A stretch of 64,000 nucleotides of DNA from Saprospiraceae bacterium (GTDB lineage Bacteria; Bacteroidota; Bacteroidia; Chitinophagales; Saprospiraceae): positions 4,987-68,986 of the forward strand of contig JADKGF010000022.1 of NCBI GenBank assembly GCA_016717105.1. Direction: 5' to 3'. A program made the position numbers and the translations under genes. The notes under the pieces are model-generated. The model searched no databases, was not told the DNA's origin, and worked only from the letters and a program-made list of their open reading frames with translations. Each line of letters begins with the position of its first letter. Position 1 is the stretch's first letter. Shown here piece after piece: positions 47,066 through 56,554 of the stretch.

Positions 47066-48082
47066 ATGACAGAACAAAAAACAAAATCATTTTGGTCCAG
47101 ACCTGAAGGCGTCACAGGTGCTTTATTTCTAGCAGCGATGATCTTTGGTGTAGGTTATCTGGCTGTCACAAGCCTTGCTGCGATAATCGCTTTTGCCACG
47201 ACTACCATGGGCGCATTCATCTCTTTGATGGTCTTGGGTACGATTGTATTTATGGCATTGGATAGCAAAACCAGAACATTGGTAAGCTATATGTACAAGA
47301 GTGCTATGCGGTGGATTACTGGCTTGTTTGTTCAGATAGATCCGATCGGTATCTTAAAATCTTATGTAGAAGACCTTAAGTCAAATCTGACAAAAATGAA
47401 CCGACAGATAGCACAACTTAGAGGGCAAATGCATAAGTTGCAGGAAATTATTATTAATAATAAGAAGGAGATAGACACCAATCTTTCGATGGCATCTGAA
47501 GCAGCTCAAGCAAATAAACAAGCACATGTTCTTCTGAAAAGTAGAAAAGCAGGACGATTGCAGGATTCTAATGTGAAGCTGGAAGATCTGTACAAAAAAA
47601 TGGAAGTCTTATACAGGGTATTAGCGAAGATGTACGAAAATTCTGAAATCTTGGTAGAAGATGTTCAGGATCAGGTGATGGTCAAAGAGCAAGAGAGAAA
47701 GGCGATTTTGGCAAGTAACTCAGCTATGAAATCAGCAATGTCTGTCATCAAAGGTGATCCTGACAAAAAAGCCATGTTTGACGCAGCATTAGAATCTATC
47801 GCCGACGATGTGAGTCAGAAAGTGGGAGAGATGGAGCGATTCATGGAAGTTTCTCAAGGATTTATGCAGTCTATTGACCTTCAGAATGGTGTTTTTGAAG
47901 AAGAAGGCCTAAAAATGCTCGAAAAGTGGGAAAATGAAAGCGTTTCATTATTGCTTGGTGGAGAGAAAGAAAATCTCATCCTTAAATCAAACGACGATAC
48001 GGACGTATTGGATATCAATGCGCCAATAAAACAACCCGAAAAAGTAGGACGTACTAATCAGTATGACAATTTATTTGAATAA
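47066..48082 (+). CDS. Membrane-anchored PspA/Vipp1-like coiled-coil protein
   Basis: 338 residues. Two close membrane helices (about 17-40 and 45-62) are followed by a region built like PspA/ESCRT-III proteins: IDPIGILKSYVEDLKSNLTK, a long uninterrupted helix rich in Gln/Lys/Glu, LLKSRKAGRLQDSNV, then helices ending SVIKGDPDKKAMFDAALES and VGEMERFMEVSQ. The C-terminus is acidic. PspA proteins bind and stabilise stressed membranes; classical ones lack membrane helices. The similarity is by pattern, not by a computed alignment. Confidence 0.6.
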   Translation: MTEQKTKSFWSRPEGVTGALFLAAMIFGVGYLAVTSLAAIIAFATTTMGAFISLMVLGTIVFMALDSKTRTLVSYMYKSAMRWITGLFVQIDPIGILKSYVEDLKSNLTKMNRQIAQLRGQMHKLQEIIINNKKEIDTNLSMASEAAQANKQAHVLLKSRKAGRLQDSNVKLEDLYKKMEVLYRVLAKMYENSEILVEDVQDQVMVKEQERKAILASNSAMKSAMSVIKGDPDKKAMFDAALESIADDVSQKVGEMERFMEVSQGFMQSIDLQNGVFEEEGLKMLEKWENESVSLLLGGEKENLILKSNDDTDVLDINAPIKQPEKVGRTNQYDNLFE

Positions 48083-48106
48083 TTTATATTAAAATCACAT
48101 TACAAC

Positions 48107-49714
48107 ATGGCAACAAGATTGACAGGATTTTCAAAATTAGTTATAACTTTACTTATTTTAGCAGCAGTATTTTTTGGAGGAAGATATTTGCTAAACAGTA
48201 CTAAGTTTGGTCAAGACATAAAGAAGCAGGCCGATGAAGCTGCTGCCCAGACATCAACAGGAGAAAGTGGAACTAGTAGTACTACAACTCCTACTTCTAC
48301 ATCTGGCCCAAGAGATGCGAACACACTTCGTGTCCAACTGGTGACTTGGGGCGGATATGCACCGGGATTATATTTTAATGAAGGGCCAAATGCCAATGAG
48401 CAATCTAGATTTTTCAAAGATTATGGCTTCAAAGTGGAATTCCGTGTAGAAAATGATTTGCTGAAAGCAATGGAAGCTTGGATGGCTGGAGAGTATGATG
48501 TACTTGTACAAACCGCTGACGCATTTTCACTTTATACAGCGCCAAAAGATATCAATGCCTTTAATCCGAAAGCTTTTATGCAAGTGGACTGGTCTCGTGG
48601 TGGCGATGCAGTCATCGTAAAACGTGGTATCAATACGGCAAATGACCTTAAAGGTAAAAGAATTGCCGTTGCTGTACCTTCACCGGCACAGACATTACTA
48701 AACAATACACTCGAAGCAGCTGGATTGAAATATTCGGATGTTACCATTATCAAAACGACGGATAACTTGAAAGCTGCCGAATTATTTAGAACAAAAGACG
48801 TAGATGCAGCTGTAGTATGGAGTCCAGATGACCAATTGGCAACAGCTGATGTGGCAGGCTCAAAAATCTTGGTTACTACACAGCAGCAGTCTCACATCAT
48901 TGCAGATATCATGTTTGCGAGTGAGAAGACGATTCAGGAAAAACGAAATATGATCCACGGATTTTATGAAGGCTGGATGAAAGGCGTTGCAGAGCTTAAC
49001 TCAAGTACAGCAAATCATGCGAAAGCAGGAAAATATCTTGGTGAACTAAATGGACTGACGCAAGAAGATGGTTTAGGTATGATGAGCACTGTGTACTGGA
49101 CTGGTCAGGGAGACAATGTCAATTTCTTCGGATTGAATTCTGCATACAAAGGCCAGAGAGGTCAGGATCTTTACGAAAAAATGGCAAAGAAATTTGTAGA
49201 AACTGGAGATTCACCTAATGCGGCACCTGCGTGGAGATCCGTAATATATACTGGCGCTGTCACATCTGCCCAAGCTAATCTGCAAGGTGCTATGTATGAA
49301 GCAGAAAAATCAAAGACTTTTGCGCCAGCTACAAAAGCAGAGGTAAATGCTCCTGCTATTGCTTCTAAGCCAGTTAGTATAAACTTTCCGTCTGGTAAAT
49401 TTTTATTGGATGAAAATGCAAAAACCATCATCGACCTACAATTTGCTGAATTGGCAAAAACCTTTGCTAACGTGAAAGTTAGGGTAGAAGGTAATACAGA
49501 TAATGTAGGTAGCGCAGCAGCTAATAAAGCACTGTCCGAAAAAAGAGCAAAATCTGTTGCTGATTATCTGAAATCACAATATGGCATGGATGCCAACAGA
49601 TTTATCATTGTCGGTAATGGCCCTAATAAACCTGTTGCTGGATGCGAATCTAATGCGGATGAAAGTTGTAAAGCTAAAAACCGAAGAACTGAGTTCCAAC
49701 TTATTGGTGGTTAA
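48107..49714 (+). CDS. Periplasmic ligand-binding (NMT1/TauT-like) domain fused to an OmpA domain
   Basis: 535 residues. Membrane anchor (about 10-27), Ser/Thr/Pro-rich linker (about 40-70), a type II binding-protein domain (about 73-375) with RVQLVTWGGYAPGL, AWMAGEYDVLV, DLKGKRIAVAVPSPAQ and DVDAAVVWSPDD, and a C-terminal OmpA domain (about 420-533) with NFPSGKFLLDENAKTI, VEGNTDNVGSA and KNRRTEFQL. The first domain looks like those that bind nitrate, taurine or thiamine precursors in ABC uptake; the second holds peptidoglycan. No ABC permease accompanies it, so sensing is more likely than uptake. 24 bp after the PspA-like gene. Confidence 0.8.
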   Translation: MATRLTGFSKLVITLLILAAVFFGGRYLLNSTKFGQDIKKQADEAAAQTSTGESGTSSTTTPTSTSGPRDANTLRVQLVTWGGYAPGLYFNEGPNANEQSRFFKDYGFKVEFRVENDLLKAMEAWMAGEYDVLVQTADAFSLYTAPKDINAFNPKAFMQVDWSRGGDAVIVKRGINTANDLKGKRIAVAVPSPAQTLLNNTLEAAGLKYSDVTIIKTTDNLKAAELFRTKDVDAAVVWSPDDQLATADVAGSKILVTTQQQSHIIADIMFASEKTIQEKRNMIHGFYEGWMKGVAELNSSTANHAKAGKYLGELNGLTQEDGLGMMSTVYWTGQGDNVNFFGLNSAYKGQRGQDLYEKMAKKFVETGDSPNAAPAWRSVIYTGAVTSAQANLQGAMYEAEKSKTFAPATKAEVNAPAIASKPVSINFPSGKFLLDENAKTIIDLQFAELAKTFANVKVRVEGNTDNVGSAAANKALSEKRAKSVADYLKSQYGMDANRFIIVGNGPNKPVAGCESNADESCKAKNRRTEFQLIGG

Positions 49715-49757
49715 TCGTTCTTTATTAAGAATAGCCTGCTAAAAAGTATAGTAAAAT

Positions 49758-49827
49758 AAAATGCGAGAGAATAAATGTTAGTACATTTAATAAGTGTTTG
49801 ATATGATTCTCTTGCATTTTGTTTTTT
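49758..49827 (+). terminator. Large hairpin terminator of the PspA-like/OmpA operon
   Basis: Outer stem AAAATGCGAGAGAAT (49758-49772) with ATTCTCTTGCATTTT (49806-49820), one G-T pair. Inside it lies a second hairpin TAAATG/CATTTA (about 49772-49789). A T-run follows. Confidence 0.65.
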
Positions 49828-50059
49828 ATTTTTGAATGATTTGATGATGAATAATTTTATAAATGAAAGTGTTGATGTTATTTTTTAAAAATAAAATCAA
49901 TTATTATTTTTAAAATTATTTCCGTAAAATGAAGATAAAAAACTGCCATCTAAGACCAATTTCACTAAGAGCAGCAAGCTAAAATTCAAAAATGGGAATT
50001 AAATTAGTTAACAAACTTTAAAAATTACAACAAAAGCCGGCTTTTTCCATTACTAATTA

Positions 50060-50067
50060 TATTTTTG
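50060..50067 (+). promoter_or_regulatory. Probable -7 element (TATTTTTG) of the batA-like gene
   Basis: Exact TAnnTTTG match 20 bp before the ATG at 50088. The rest of the gap 49828-50059 is AT-rich with nothing recognised. Confidence 0.45.
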
Positions 50068-50087
50068 CAACCACAATGGCATAACTT

Positions 50088-52118
50088 ATGCAGTTTTTAT
50101 ACCCTTCGTTTCTTTGGGCACTCATGGCTTTGGCCATTCCTATTATTATTCATTTGTTTTATTTTCGCCGTTTCAAGCGGGTACTTTTTACTAATGTTAA
50201 GTATCTAAAAGAAATAAAGGAAGAGACATCAAATAGAAATAGGTTAAAAAATCTCTTGGTATTGCTAAGTCGTTGCTTGGCTGTTGCAGGCTTGGTATTT
50301 GCATTTGCACAACCATATTTACCGACAGGTGATCGCATAAAATCAGGTATAAACCACATTTCAGTTTTTGTGGACAATTCCTTTTCTATGACTGCTGCGA
50401 GACAAGATATTCCACTGTTGGATTTTGCAAAGGATAAGGCAAGATTAATTATAAATTCCTACAGCGAAGAAGATAAATTTCAAGTTTTGTCCCATGATTT
50501 TGAAGGCAAACACCAACGATTTGTAAGTAAAGAAGATGCATTGGCTTTTGTAGATGAGATTCAGATCACGCCTACAGTCCAGATGGTGGATAAGATTGTA
50601 AAACGTCAACATCAACTGATGGAAACCGTTTCGGGAAATAAAATTAGCTACATCATTTCAGATTTTCAGAAGTCTATTAGTGATTTTTCGACCATCACAG
50701 ATACGACGATGGAAGTAAATCTATTGCCACTGCAATCCGTAAATCAAAAAAACATTTCTGTAGATAGCGTTTGGTTTGATGGGCCGATTCCATTTTTCAA
50801 TCAGAACAACAAGCTGGTCGTAAGAGTCCGAAACAACAGTGGTGAAGATTCTGAACAAGTCAAACTTTCGTTTAAAAAAGATGGACAGGACAAACCTATT
50901 GGCATAGTAGATATTCCGGCAAACAGCGTCATTACGGATACAGTATCTGTCAATGTGGACAAAGCTGGATGGCATGAAGGTATTGTTTCGGTGACAGATT
51001 ATCCGATCCAGTTTGATGATGAATATTACATTGCTTTTCCAGTACCAGATACGATCAAAGCATTGTTTATCAATGAATCCGGATCCAATAGATTTATGGA
51101 TGCGTTATTTGACGGTGTACCATATTTTTCATTGGCCAATCAGAATGTAAATCAACTTCAATATCAGCAATTTGTAAATTTTGACTTGATCATTCTCAAT
51201 GACTTAAAAAATATTTCTTCGGGTCTCAATAACGAATTGTCACAATATCTAAAAAGTGGTGGCAAAGTCTTGATTTTTCCAGGCAAAACTTCGGACATTC
51301 CTAGTTATAATAATTTTATGGCAATAAATGGCGCTGGTACAATCATCGGTACCAATAAGAGCGTAAAAGAAGTGGCTTCAATCAATACCGAAGAATTCAT
51401 TTTTTCAGATGTATATATAAATACTTCCAAAAATCTCAAACTGCCCAAAACTACGCTATCTTTTGACATCAATAATTCAGCATCAGGATTGCAAGAAAAG
51501 TTGTTGGTATATAGAGATGGGACAAGTTATCTGAGCAAATATAAAGTAGGAGATGGACAATTGTTTGTTTGTGCTGCACCTTTAGACAAAGAATCCAATG
51601 ACTTGGTGTATAACGCAGAAGTATTTGTGCCATTGATTTATAAAATGGCCATCACCACTACAAAACATAAAAACTTGTCCTATACCATCAGTAATAATCT
51701 TGCGATAGAAACCGATAATTTAAGGCAATCGGGAGATTATGTGTACAAAATTAAAAATGAAAAACTGGAGTTTATCCCTGGACAAATCCCATCTGGCAAT
51801 AAAATTACTTTGGAAGTGGATGATCAAGTTAAGTCAGCAGGATTTTATGATCTGATGCTCAATGACCAGGTAACAGGCAAACTAGCTTTCAATTATAACC
51901 GACGGGAATCAGACATGAGTTTGTATGATGAATCCGCTTTAGCGCCTTTAGTGAGCCACAACACCAAGTTGAAAATCATGAACGAAGCCTTGCAGGCCAA
52001 TATTTCAACATCCATAGCAGAGAAGGATAGAGGCGTTGTTTTGTGGAAATGGTTTTTGATTGCAGCCTTAGTATTTTTAGCTATTGAAGCCCTTTTATTG
52101 AGATATTATAAACCTTGA
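50088..52118 (+). CDS. BatA-domain membrane protein with a vWA-like domain
   Basis: 676 residues. The N-terminal pair of membrane helices with FLWALMALAIPIIIHLFYFRR and a Leu-rich second helix (LKNLLVLLSRCLAVAGLVFAF, in part) is the BatA N-terminal domain. A vWA-like region (about 85-220) has the metal-site motif DNSFSM. A large beta domain follows (about 230-640), and one C-terminal membrane helix (about 650-670). Bat proteins are membrane proteins of the MoxR/Bat group tied to stress tolerance in Bacteroidota; no batB-E or moxR is adjacent here. The dihydroorotase-like gene follows after 7 bp. Confidence 0.8.
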   Translation: MQFLYPSFLWALMALAIPIIIHLFYFRRFKRVLFTNVKYLKEIKEETSNRNRLKNLLVLLSRCLAVAGLVFAFAQPYLPTGDRIKSGINHISVFVDNSFSMTAARQDIPLLDFAKDKARLIINSYSEEDKFQVLSHDFEGKHQRFVSKEDALAFVDEIQITPTVQMVDKIVKRQHQLMETVSGNKISYIISDFQKSISDFSTITDTTMEVNLLPLQSVNQKNISVDSVWFDGPIPFFNQNNKLVVRVRNNSGEDSEQVKLSFKKDGQDKPIGIVDIPANSVITDTVSVNVDKAGWHEGIVSVTDYPIQFDDEYYIAFPVPDTIKALFINESGSNRFMDALFDGVPYFSLANQNVNQLQYQQFVNFDLIILNDLKNISSGLNNELSQYLKSGGKVLIFPGKTSDIPSYNNFMAINGAGTIIGTNKSVKEVASINTEEFIFSDVYINTSKNLKLPKTTLSFDINNSASGLQEKLLVYRDGTSYLSKYKVGDGQLFVCAAPLDKESNDLVYNAEVFVPLIYKMAITTTKHKNLSYTISNNLAIETDNLRQSGDYVYKIKNEKLEFIPGQIPSGNKITLEVDDQVKSAGFYDLMLNDQVTGKLAFNYNRRESDMSLYDESALAPLVSHNTKLKIMNEALQANISTSIAEKDRGVVLWKWFLIAALVFLAIEALLLRYYKP

Positions 52119-52125
52119 TACCAAT

Positions 52126-53373
52126 ATGGATATTCTAATAAAAGAAGTGATTGTTTTGCATCCTACTTCCGATCATCATCAGCAGGAAGTTGATATTCAT
52201 ATTTCCAATGGAAACATTAAAAAAATTGGTAAAAATCTTAATATAAACGCTGATAAAATAATAAAAGGCTCACGATTATACTGTTGTATCGGATTATGCG
52301 ATATCGGTGTTCATACTGGAGAGCCTGGCAACGAACACAGAGAAACAATAAGCTCAGTTACTCAAGCGGCTTTGTCAGGTGGATATACGGCCTTGGCTGT
52401 CTTCCCAGATACAAAGCCTGTCATGCAAACCAAAGCATCCATTGGTTTTATCAAAAATCATCGAGAGCGACATGGTGTCGATTTATATCTTATTGGAGCA
52501 CTTAGTAAAGATGTCAAAGGTGTAGATATAGCTGAATACATGGATATGAAACAGGCTGGTATCATAGCTGTCAGTGATGGAATGAATGGGATAGATGATA
52601 CAAGTTTGATGTCTCGAGCGCTCCAATACGCATCCACACTCGCATTGCCTGTGATTCATCATCCTTGTGACCATCATCTCAGTGCCGGTGGAGAAATGCA
52701 CGAAGGCGTTATGAGTACTTCTATGGGAATGCGTGGCATACCTTCTATTGCCGAATTGAATATGGTACAAAGGGACACACTATTGCAATCATATAATGGT
52801 GGTACAATTATTGAACACGCAATATCAGCTTCTGAATCTGTAGAAGCAATCCGAACTGCCAAAAAACAAAACCAAAATATTACTGCTACAGTTGCTTACA
52901 TGAACTTGTTGCATACAGATGAAGATTTGGTAGATTTCGATTCTAATCTCAAGGTCCAACCTGTGTTGAGGTCTGAATCTGATAGACTAGCCCTTGTCAA
53001 TGGCCTAAAAGATGGTACAATAGACGCCATAGTGAGCAATCATACGCCACTGGACGAAGAAGCAAAAAACCTTGAATTTCCTTATGCAACACCGGGCGCT
53101 ATCGGCTTGGAAACATGTTTGGCCGCCGTCGTTGATGGTTTGAGCAATGACTTAAATCTTTCTGAAATAATAACAAAGATGACCGTAGGACCGCGGCAAT
53201 TATTAGGTTTAGAAATTCCAGAGATAAAGGAAGGCGCTAAAGTAAATATCGCGGTTTTCGACACAAATGCACCTTGGTCGATGGCAATGTCTGATATTGT
53301 GTCTAAATCCAAAAACTCACCTTACATCGATAAGCAATTTAAGACCAAAGTGGTTTTTGTACTGCCTGGATAA
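52126..53373 (+). CDS. Dihydroorotase-like amidohydrolase lacking zinc ligands
   Basis: 415 residues with overall dihydroorotase (PyrC, class I) fold and order: GLCDIGVHTGEPGNEHRE near residue 60, PVIHHPCDHH near 180, IIEHAIS near 230, SNHTPLDEEAKN near 305. In active enzymes the first motif is HxH and the last Asp is in 'TDHAP'. Here they are H63-T-G65 and N305, so the metal site is degraded. Such copies are known in Bacteroidota and act as non-catalytic partners of aspartate carbamoyltransferase in other bacteria. A true pyrC would then be elsewhere in the genome. Convergent with the next gene: the two stop codons touch. Confidence 0.8.
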   Translation: MDILIKEVIVLHPTSDHHQQEVDIHISNGNIKKIGKNLNINADKIIKGSRLYCCIGLCDIGVHTGEPGNEHRETISSVTQAALSGGYTALAVFPDTKPVMQTKASIGFIKNHRERHGVDLYLIGALSKDVKGVDIAEYMDMKQAGIIAVSDGMNGIDDTSLMSRALQYASTLALPVIHHPCDHHLSAGGEMHEGVMSTSMGMRGIPSIAELNMVQRDTLLQSYNGGTIIEHAISASESVEAIRTAKKQNQNITATVAYMNLLHTDEDLVDFDSNLKVQPVLRSESDRLALVNGLKDGTIDAIVSNHTPLDEEAKNLEFPYATPGAIGLETCLAAVVDGLSNDLNLSEIITKMTVGPRQLLGLEIPEIKEGAKVNIAVFDTNAPWSMAMSDIVSKSKNSPYIDKQFKTKVVFVLPG

Positions 53374-54156
53374 TTAGCGTTTATTATCTGATTTTTTTGA
53401 AGGTTTTGTCGTAGGTTTATTTTTAAAAGTCTTACTAGACGATTTGTTACTCCAGAATTTAGAAGCTGGTTTAGAACTATTATTTTGTTCTTTGGATGTT
53501 GATTTTTTGACTCCTGGAGATGGACTCCTTTTTGACCCAGCGGACTTGGATGAAGGATCTATTTTTAGTAGTTTGAAGAGTTCTTCTCCTGTTATTTCGA
53601 TATACTTTCCTGGTTCTAATTTACCTATTTTCAAATCTTCAATCTGAATTCTTACTAACCTAAGTACAGGAAATCCTACAGAAGCAAACATCTTCCTAAT
53701 TTGTCGGTTTTTGCCTTCTGTAAGCTCGATTAATGCCCAAGATGTAGGTATATTTTGACGAAACCTGACAGGTGGATTTCTCTCTGGGAGTACTGGTGGT
53801 TTTATCAGTTTTTTTACTCTACATGCCTTGGTGAGGTATTCTCCTGCATCCAATTTGATCGTGACGCCTTCGCTAACCTTGCGAATGGCAGTATCGGTGA
53901 TCTCATCATCTACTTGTACAAAATAACTGCGACTATGCTTTTTGGAAGGAGACAACAGGGCTGCGTTTAGTGATGTGTCATTTGTCAAGATCAATAATCC
54001 TTCCGAATCTTTGTCCAGTCGTCCAACAGGATACACATCTTTCTCAACATCCATGAAATCAGCCAGTGTAATGTGTTCTGCCCTTTCTTTTGAGAATTGA
54101 TTTAATACATTGTATGGCTTATAAAAAATGAAATATTTACAATTATCTGTATTCAA
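53374..54156 (-). CDS. RsuA/RluB/E-family rRNA pseudouridine synthase with basic tail
   Basis: 260 residues. Catalytic motif GRLDKDSEGLLILTND (the Asp after RL) near residue 45, KSRSYFVQV-type strand, NRQIRKMFASVG and LVRIQIEDL. The N-terminal S4 domain of some relatives is absent. The last 60 residues are Lys/Ser/Pro-rich (KSAGSKRSPSPG and beyond), a low-complexity tail common on RNA-binding enzymes of this phylum. Makes pseudouridine in ribosomal RNA; which position is unknown. Confidence 0.85.
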   Translation of the reverse strand: MNTDNCKYFIFYKPYNVLNQFSKERAEHITLADFMDVEKDVYPVGRLDKDSEGLLILTNDTSLNAALLSPSKKHSRSYFVQVDDEITDTAIRKVSEGVTIKLDAGEYLTKACRVKKLIKPPVLPERNPPVRFRQNIPTSWALIELTEGKNRQIRKMFASVGFPVLRLVRIQIEDLKIGKLEPGKYIEITGEELFKLLKIDPSSKSAGSKRSPSPGVKKSTSKEQNNSSKPASKFWSNKSSSKTFKNKPTTKPSKKSDNKR

Positions 54157-54211
54157 TGGGATATATTTTCAATTTTCAAACCAACAATGGTAAATAGCAT
54201 GATCAAAACGT

Positions 54212-55309
54212 TTATACATTAAATCTAAAGTGCATGACATCGCCATCAGCCACAACATATTCTTTACCTTCGACACCCATTTTACCGGCTTCTTTTACAG
54301 CAGATTCTGATCCGTATTTTACAAAATCTTCATACTTGATGACTTCTGCCCGAATAAAACCTTTTTCAAAATCAGTGTGAATAACGCCGGCTGCTTGAGG
54401 TGCTTTCCAACCTTTTTTGATTGTCCAAGCTCTTACTTCCTTGACGCCAGCTGTAAAATAGGTGTAAAGATTGAGCAATTTATAGGATGCACGTATGATT
54501 TTATTAACACCAGGCTCGCTAAGACCCATTGCTTCGATAAATTCCATACGCTCTTCTTTGCTTTCCAGTTCGGCAATTTCCGCTTCGATGCCTGCGCAAA
54601 TCAATAAAATTTCAGCATTTTCAGCTTTTACAGACTCAGCAAACCTTTGGGTGTGTACATTGCAATTTGCAACAGAAGCTTCATCTACATTGCATACATA
54701 AAGGATAGGTTTGCTGGTAAGCAGATACAAATCTTTGTACAATTCTTCATAATGCTCATCTACTTCAAAGCTACGGGCAGGCTTTTCACTTTCTAGATGT
54801 TTGAGCAATTTTTCGGCCCATTCTACATTTGCTGCATCGTCTTTTGAACCAGATTTTGCTTGTTTTTTGAGCTTATCGATACGTTTTTCCATAGTATCCA
54901 TGTCTTTGAAGATCAGTTCTAGGTCTATGATTTCTTTATCTCTCACAGGATCCACACTTCCATCAACATGGATGACATTATCGTCTTCAAAGCAACGAAC
55001 CACATGAATGATGGCATCCACTTCTCTGATATTTGCCAAAAATTGATTACCCAATCCTTCGCCTTTGCTGGCACCTTTGATCAGTCCTGCAATGTCTAGG
55101 ATTTCTACACTTGTAGGTAGGACTCTTTGTGGATTTACCAATTCTTCCAGCTTATTGAGTCTTTCATCCGGAACTACAATGACGCCAAGGTTTGGTTCTT
55201 TGGTTGCAAATGGATAATTGGCAGCCAAAGCTTTGGCGGATGTTAATGCATTAAAGAGAGTAGATTTCCCTACATTCGGAAGTCCTACGATTCCACACTG
55301 AAGACCCAT
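54212..55309 (-). CDS. ychF: Redox-regulated ATPase YchF (Obg-like)
   Basis: 365 residues from ATG 55309 (MGLQCGIVGLPNVGKS); a longer frame from 55354 is rejected because a TAnnTTTG element (TACCTTTG, minus strand 55359-55352) overlaps it. P-loop GLPNVGKST, G3-like DIAGLIKGASKGEG, NANE-type coenzyme site as CNVDE, and a C-terminal TGS-like domain with LNLYTYFTAG, RAWTIKKGW and FEKGFIRAEV. Binds ribosomes and hydrolyses ATP in preference to GTP. Monocistronic. Confidence 0.93.
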   Translation of the reverse strand: MGLQCGIVGLPNVGKSTLFNALTSAKALAANYPFATKEPNLGVIVVPDERLNKLEELVNPQRVLPTSVEILDIAGLIKGASKGEGLGNQFLANIREVDAIIHVVRCFEDDNVIHVDGSVDPVRDKEIIDLELIFKDMDTMEKRIDKLKKQAKSGSKDDAANVEWAEKLLKHLESEKPARSFEVDEHYEELYKDLYLLTSKPILYVCNVDEASVANCNVHTQRFAESVKAENAEILLICAGIEAEIAELESKEERMEFIEAMGLSEPGVNKIIRASYKLLNLYTYFTAGVKEVRAWTIKKGWKAPQAAGVIHTDFEKGFIRAEVIKYEDFVKYGSESAVKEAGKMGVEGKEYVVADGDVMHFRFNV

Positions 55310-55351
55310 AAATTTTAAGTGTTTTTGACTGGTAAATTTTGTAAAAGTGCG

Positions 55352-55359
55352 CAAAGGTA
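55352..55359 (-). promoter_or_regulatory. -7 element (TACCTTTG) of ychF, decides its start
   Basis: On the minus strand TACCTTTG matches TAnnTTTG, 42 bp before ATG 55309. It lies over the alternative start at 55354, which cannot therefore be used from this promoter. Confidence 0.45.
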
Positions 55360-55506
55360 CATAAAATCTTTCACCTCTTAAAATTATACTCTCTTATTTC
55401 TAATTTGCCATCTTGCTCGTATCAAAAAGGAATGTCTATTCAATTCGACGTTCTCTCTTTTTTTGTGTAACAAAGATCCAATAGCCAAGATTCCAGATAT
55501 TTTACT

Positions 55507-55514
55507 AATTTTGA
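55507..55514 (+). promoter_or_regulatory. Probable -7 element (TAATTTTG) of the 2-hydroxyacid dehydrogenase gene
   Basis: Exact TAnnTTTG match, 22 bp before the ATG. Confidence 0.4.
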
Positions 55515-55536
55515 ATTTATTTTTAAATCAAAGCTC

Positions 55537-56498
55537 ATGACGCCTAATATTGTTTTTTTAGATTCTTTTACCAGTAATCCAGGTGATATTTCTTTTGATG
55601 AACTTGTAGAATTAGGTGTGTTTACAGCGTATGATAGAACAGATTTGGCCCAATTAGAGTATAGAGCGGGACATGCTGAAATTATTATCGTCAATAAATT
55701 TCCCATTAATAGCCAAACACTGGATAAAATGCCACTTGTGAAGTACATTGTGGTAGCGGCTACTGGGTATAATAATATTGATATTCAATTGGTTAAGGGA
55801 AAAGAAAATCCTAGTTTCTAATGTGAAAGGTTATAGTACAGAATCTGTCACTCAGCATGTGTTTGCATCTATTTTGGCTATAAACAACAAAGTCGAATAT
55901 TACAATAATGCAGTAAAAGAAGGTCGGTGGTCTAATTGCCCTGATTTTTGTTTTTTTGATCAACCGATTTTTGAATTGTCAGGCTCAACATTAGGAATTA
56001 TTGGATACGGAGCTATTGGAAAGAGAGTAGGCGAGGTAGCCCTTGCTTTTGGTATGAAAGTCCTCGTTTTTACTAGGAATACTAATCAAACTAAGCAAGC
56101 AAATTTGGAGTTTTGTGATCTTGAAACCTTATTTTCAAATGCTGACGTGCTGACATTACATTGTCCACTTACGGATGACACCAAGGAAATTGTAAATAAG
56201 CACAACTTGAGTTTGATGAAGCCAAGTGCGATTTTAATCAATACTGGTCGAGTGCGGCTTGATCAACGAACAAGCACTTTTTTATGCTTTGGATCATGGT
56301 GTGATAGCAGGCGCAGCGTTAGATGTTTTGATTCAAGAGCCGCCGTATCATCATCATCCTTTGGTACTGCATCCAAAAGCTATTATCACACCGCATATCG
56401 CTTGGGCGAGCCAAAATGCCCGACAAACACTGATTACTTCAGTAGCAAAAAATATAAGAATGTTTATGGATGGCCAAATCCTTAATCAAGTGTGCTGA
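55537..56498 (+). pseudogene. D-2-hydroxyacid dehydrogenase, two frameshifts
   Basis: Starts MTPNIVFLDSFTSNPGDIS. The frame breaks at the GGG of 55797-55799 (one G too many; removal gives LVKEKKILVSNVKG) and at 56253 (one extra T; removal gives LINTGRGGLINEQAL). The corrected protein has 319 residues with the NAD-binding GIIGYGAIGKRVGE, INTGRG and the catalytic His in ITPHIAWAS. Members reduce 2-keto acids such as hydroxypyruvate or glyoxylate. Unlike most breaks here, these two are insertions. Confidence 0.85.
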
Positions 56499-56554
56499 TT
56501 TAGCAAAAACGAAAAGCCAAAATGTTGATTAAACTTGATAGCGGTGTATAATTA

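Noticed and set aside
47066..49714. ABC transporter operon for nitrate/taurine
   Set aside because: The binding-protein domain is fused to OmpA and no permease or ATPase accompanies it.
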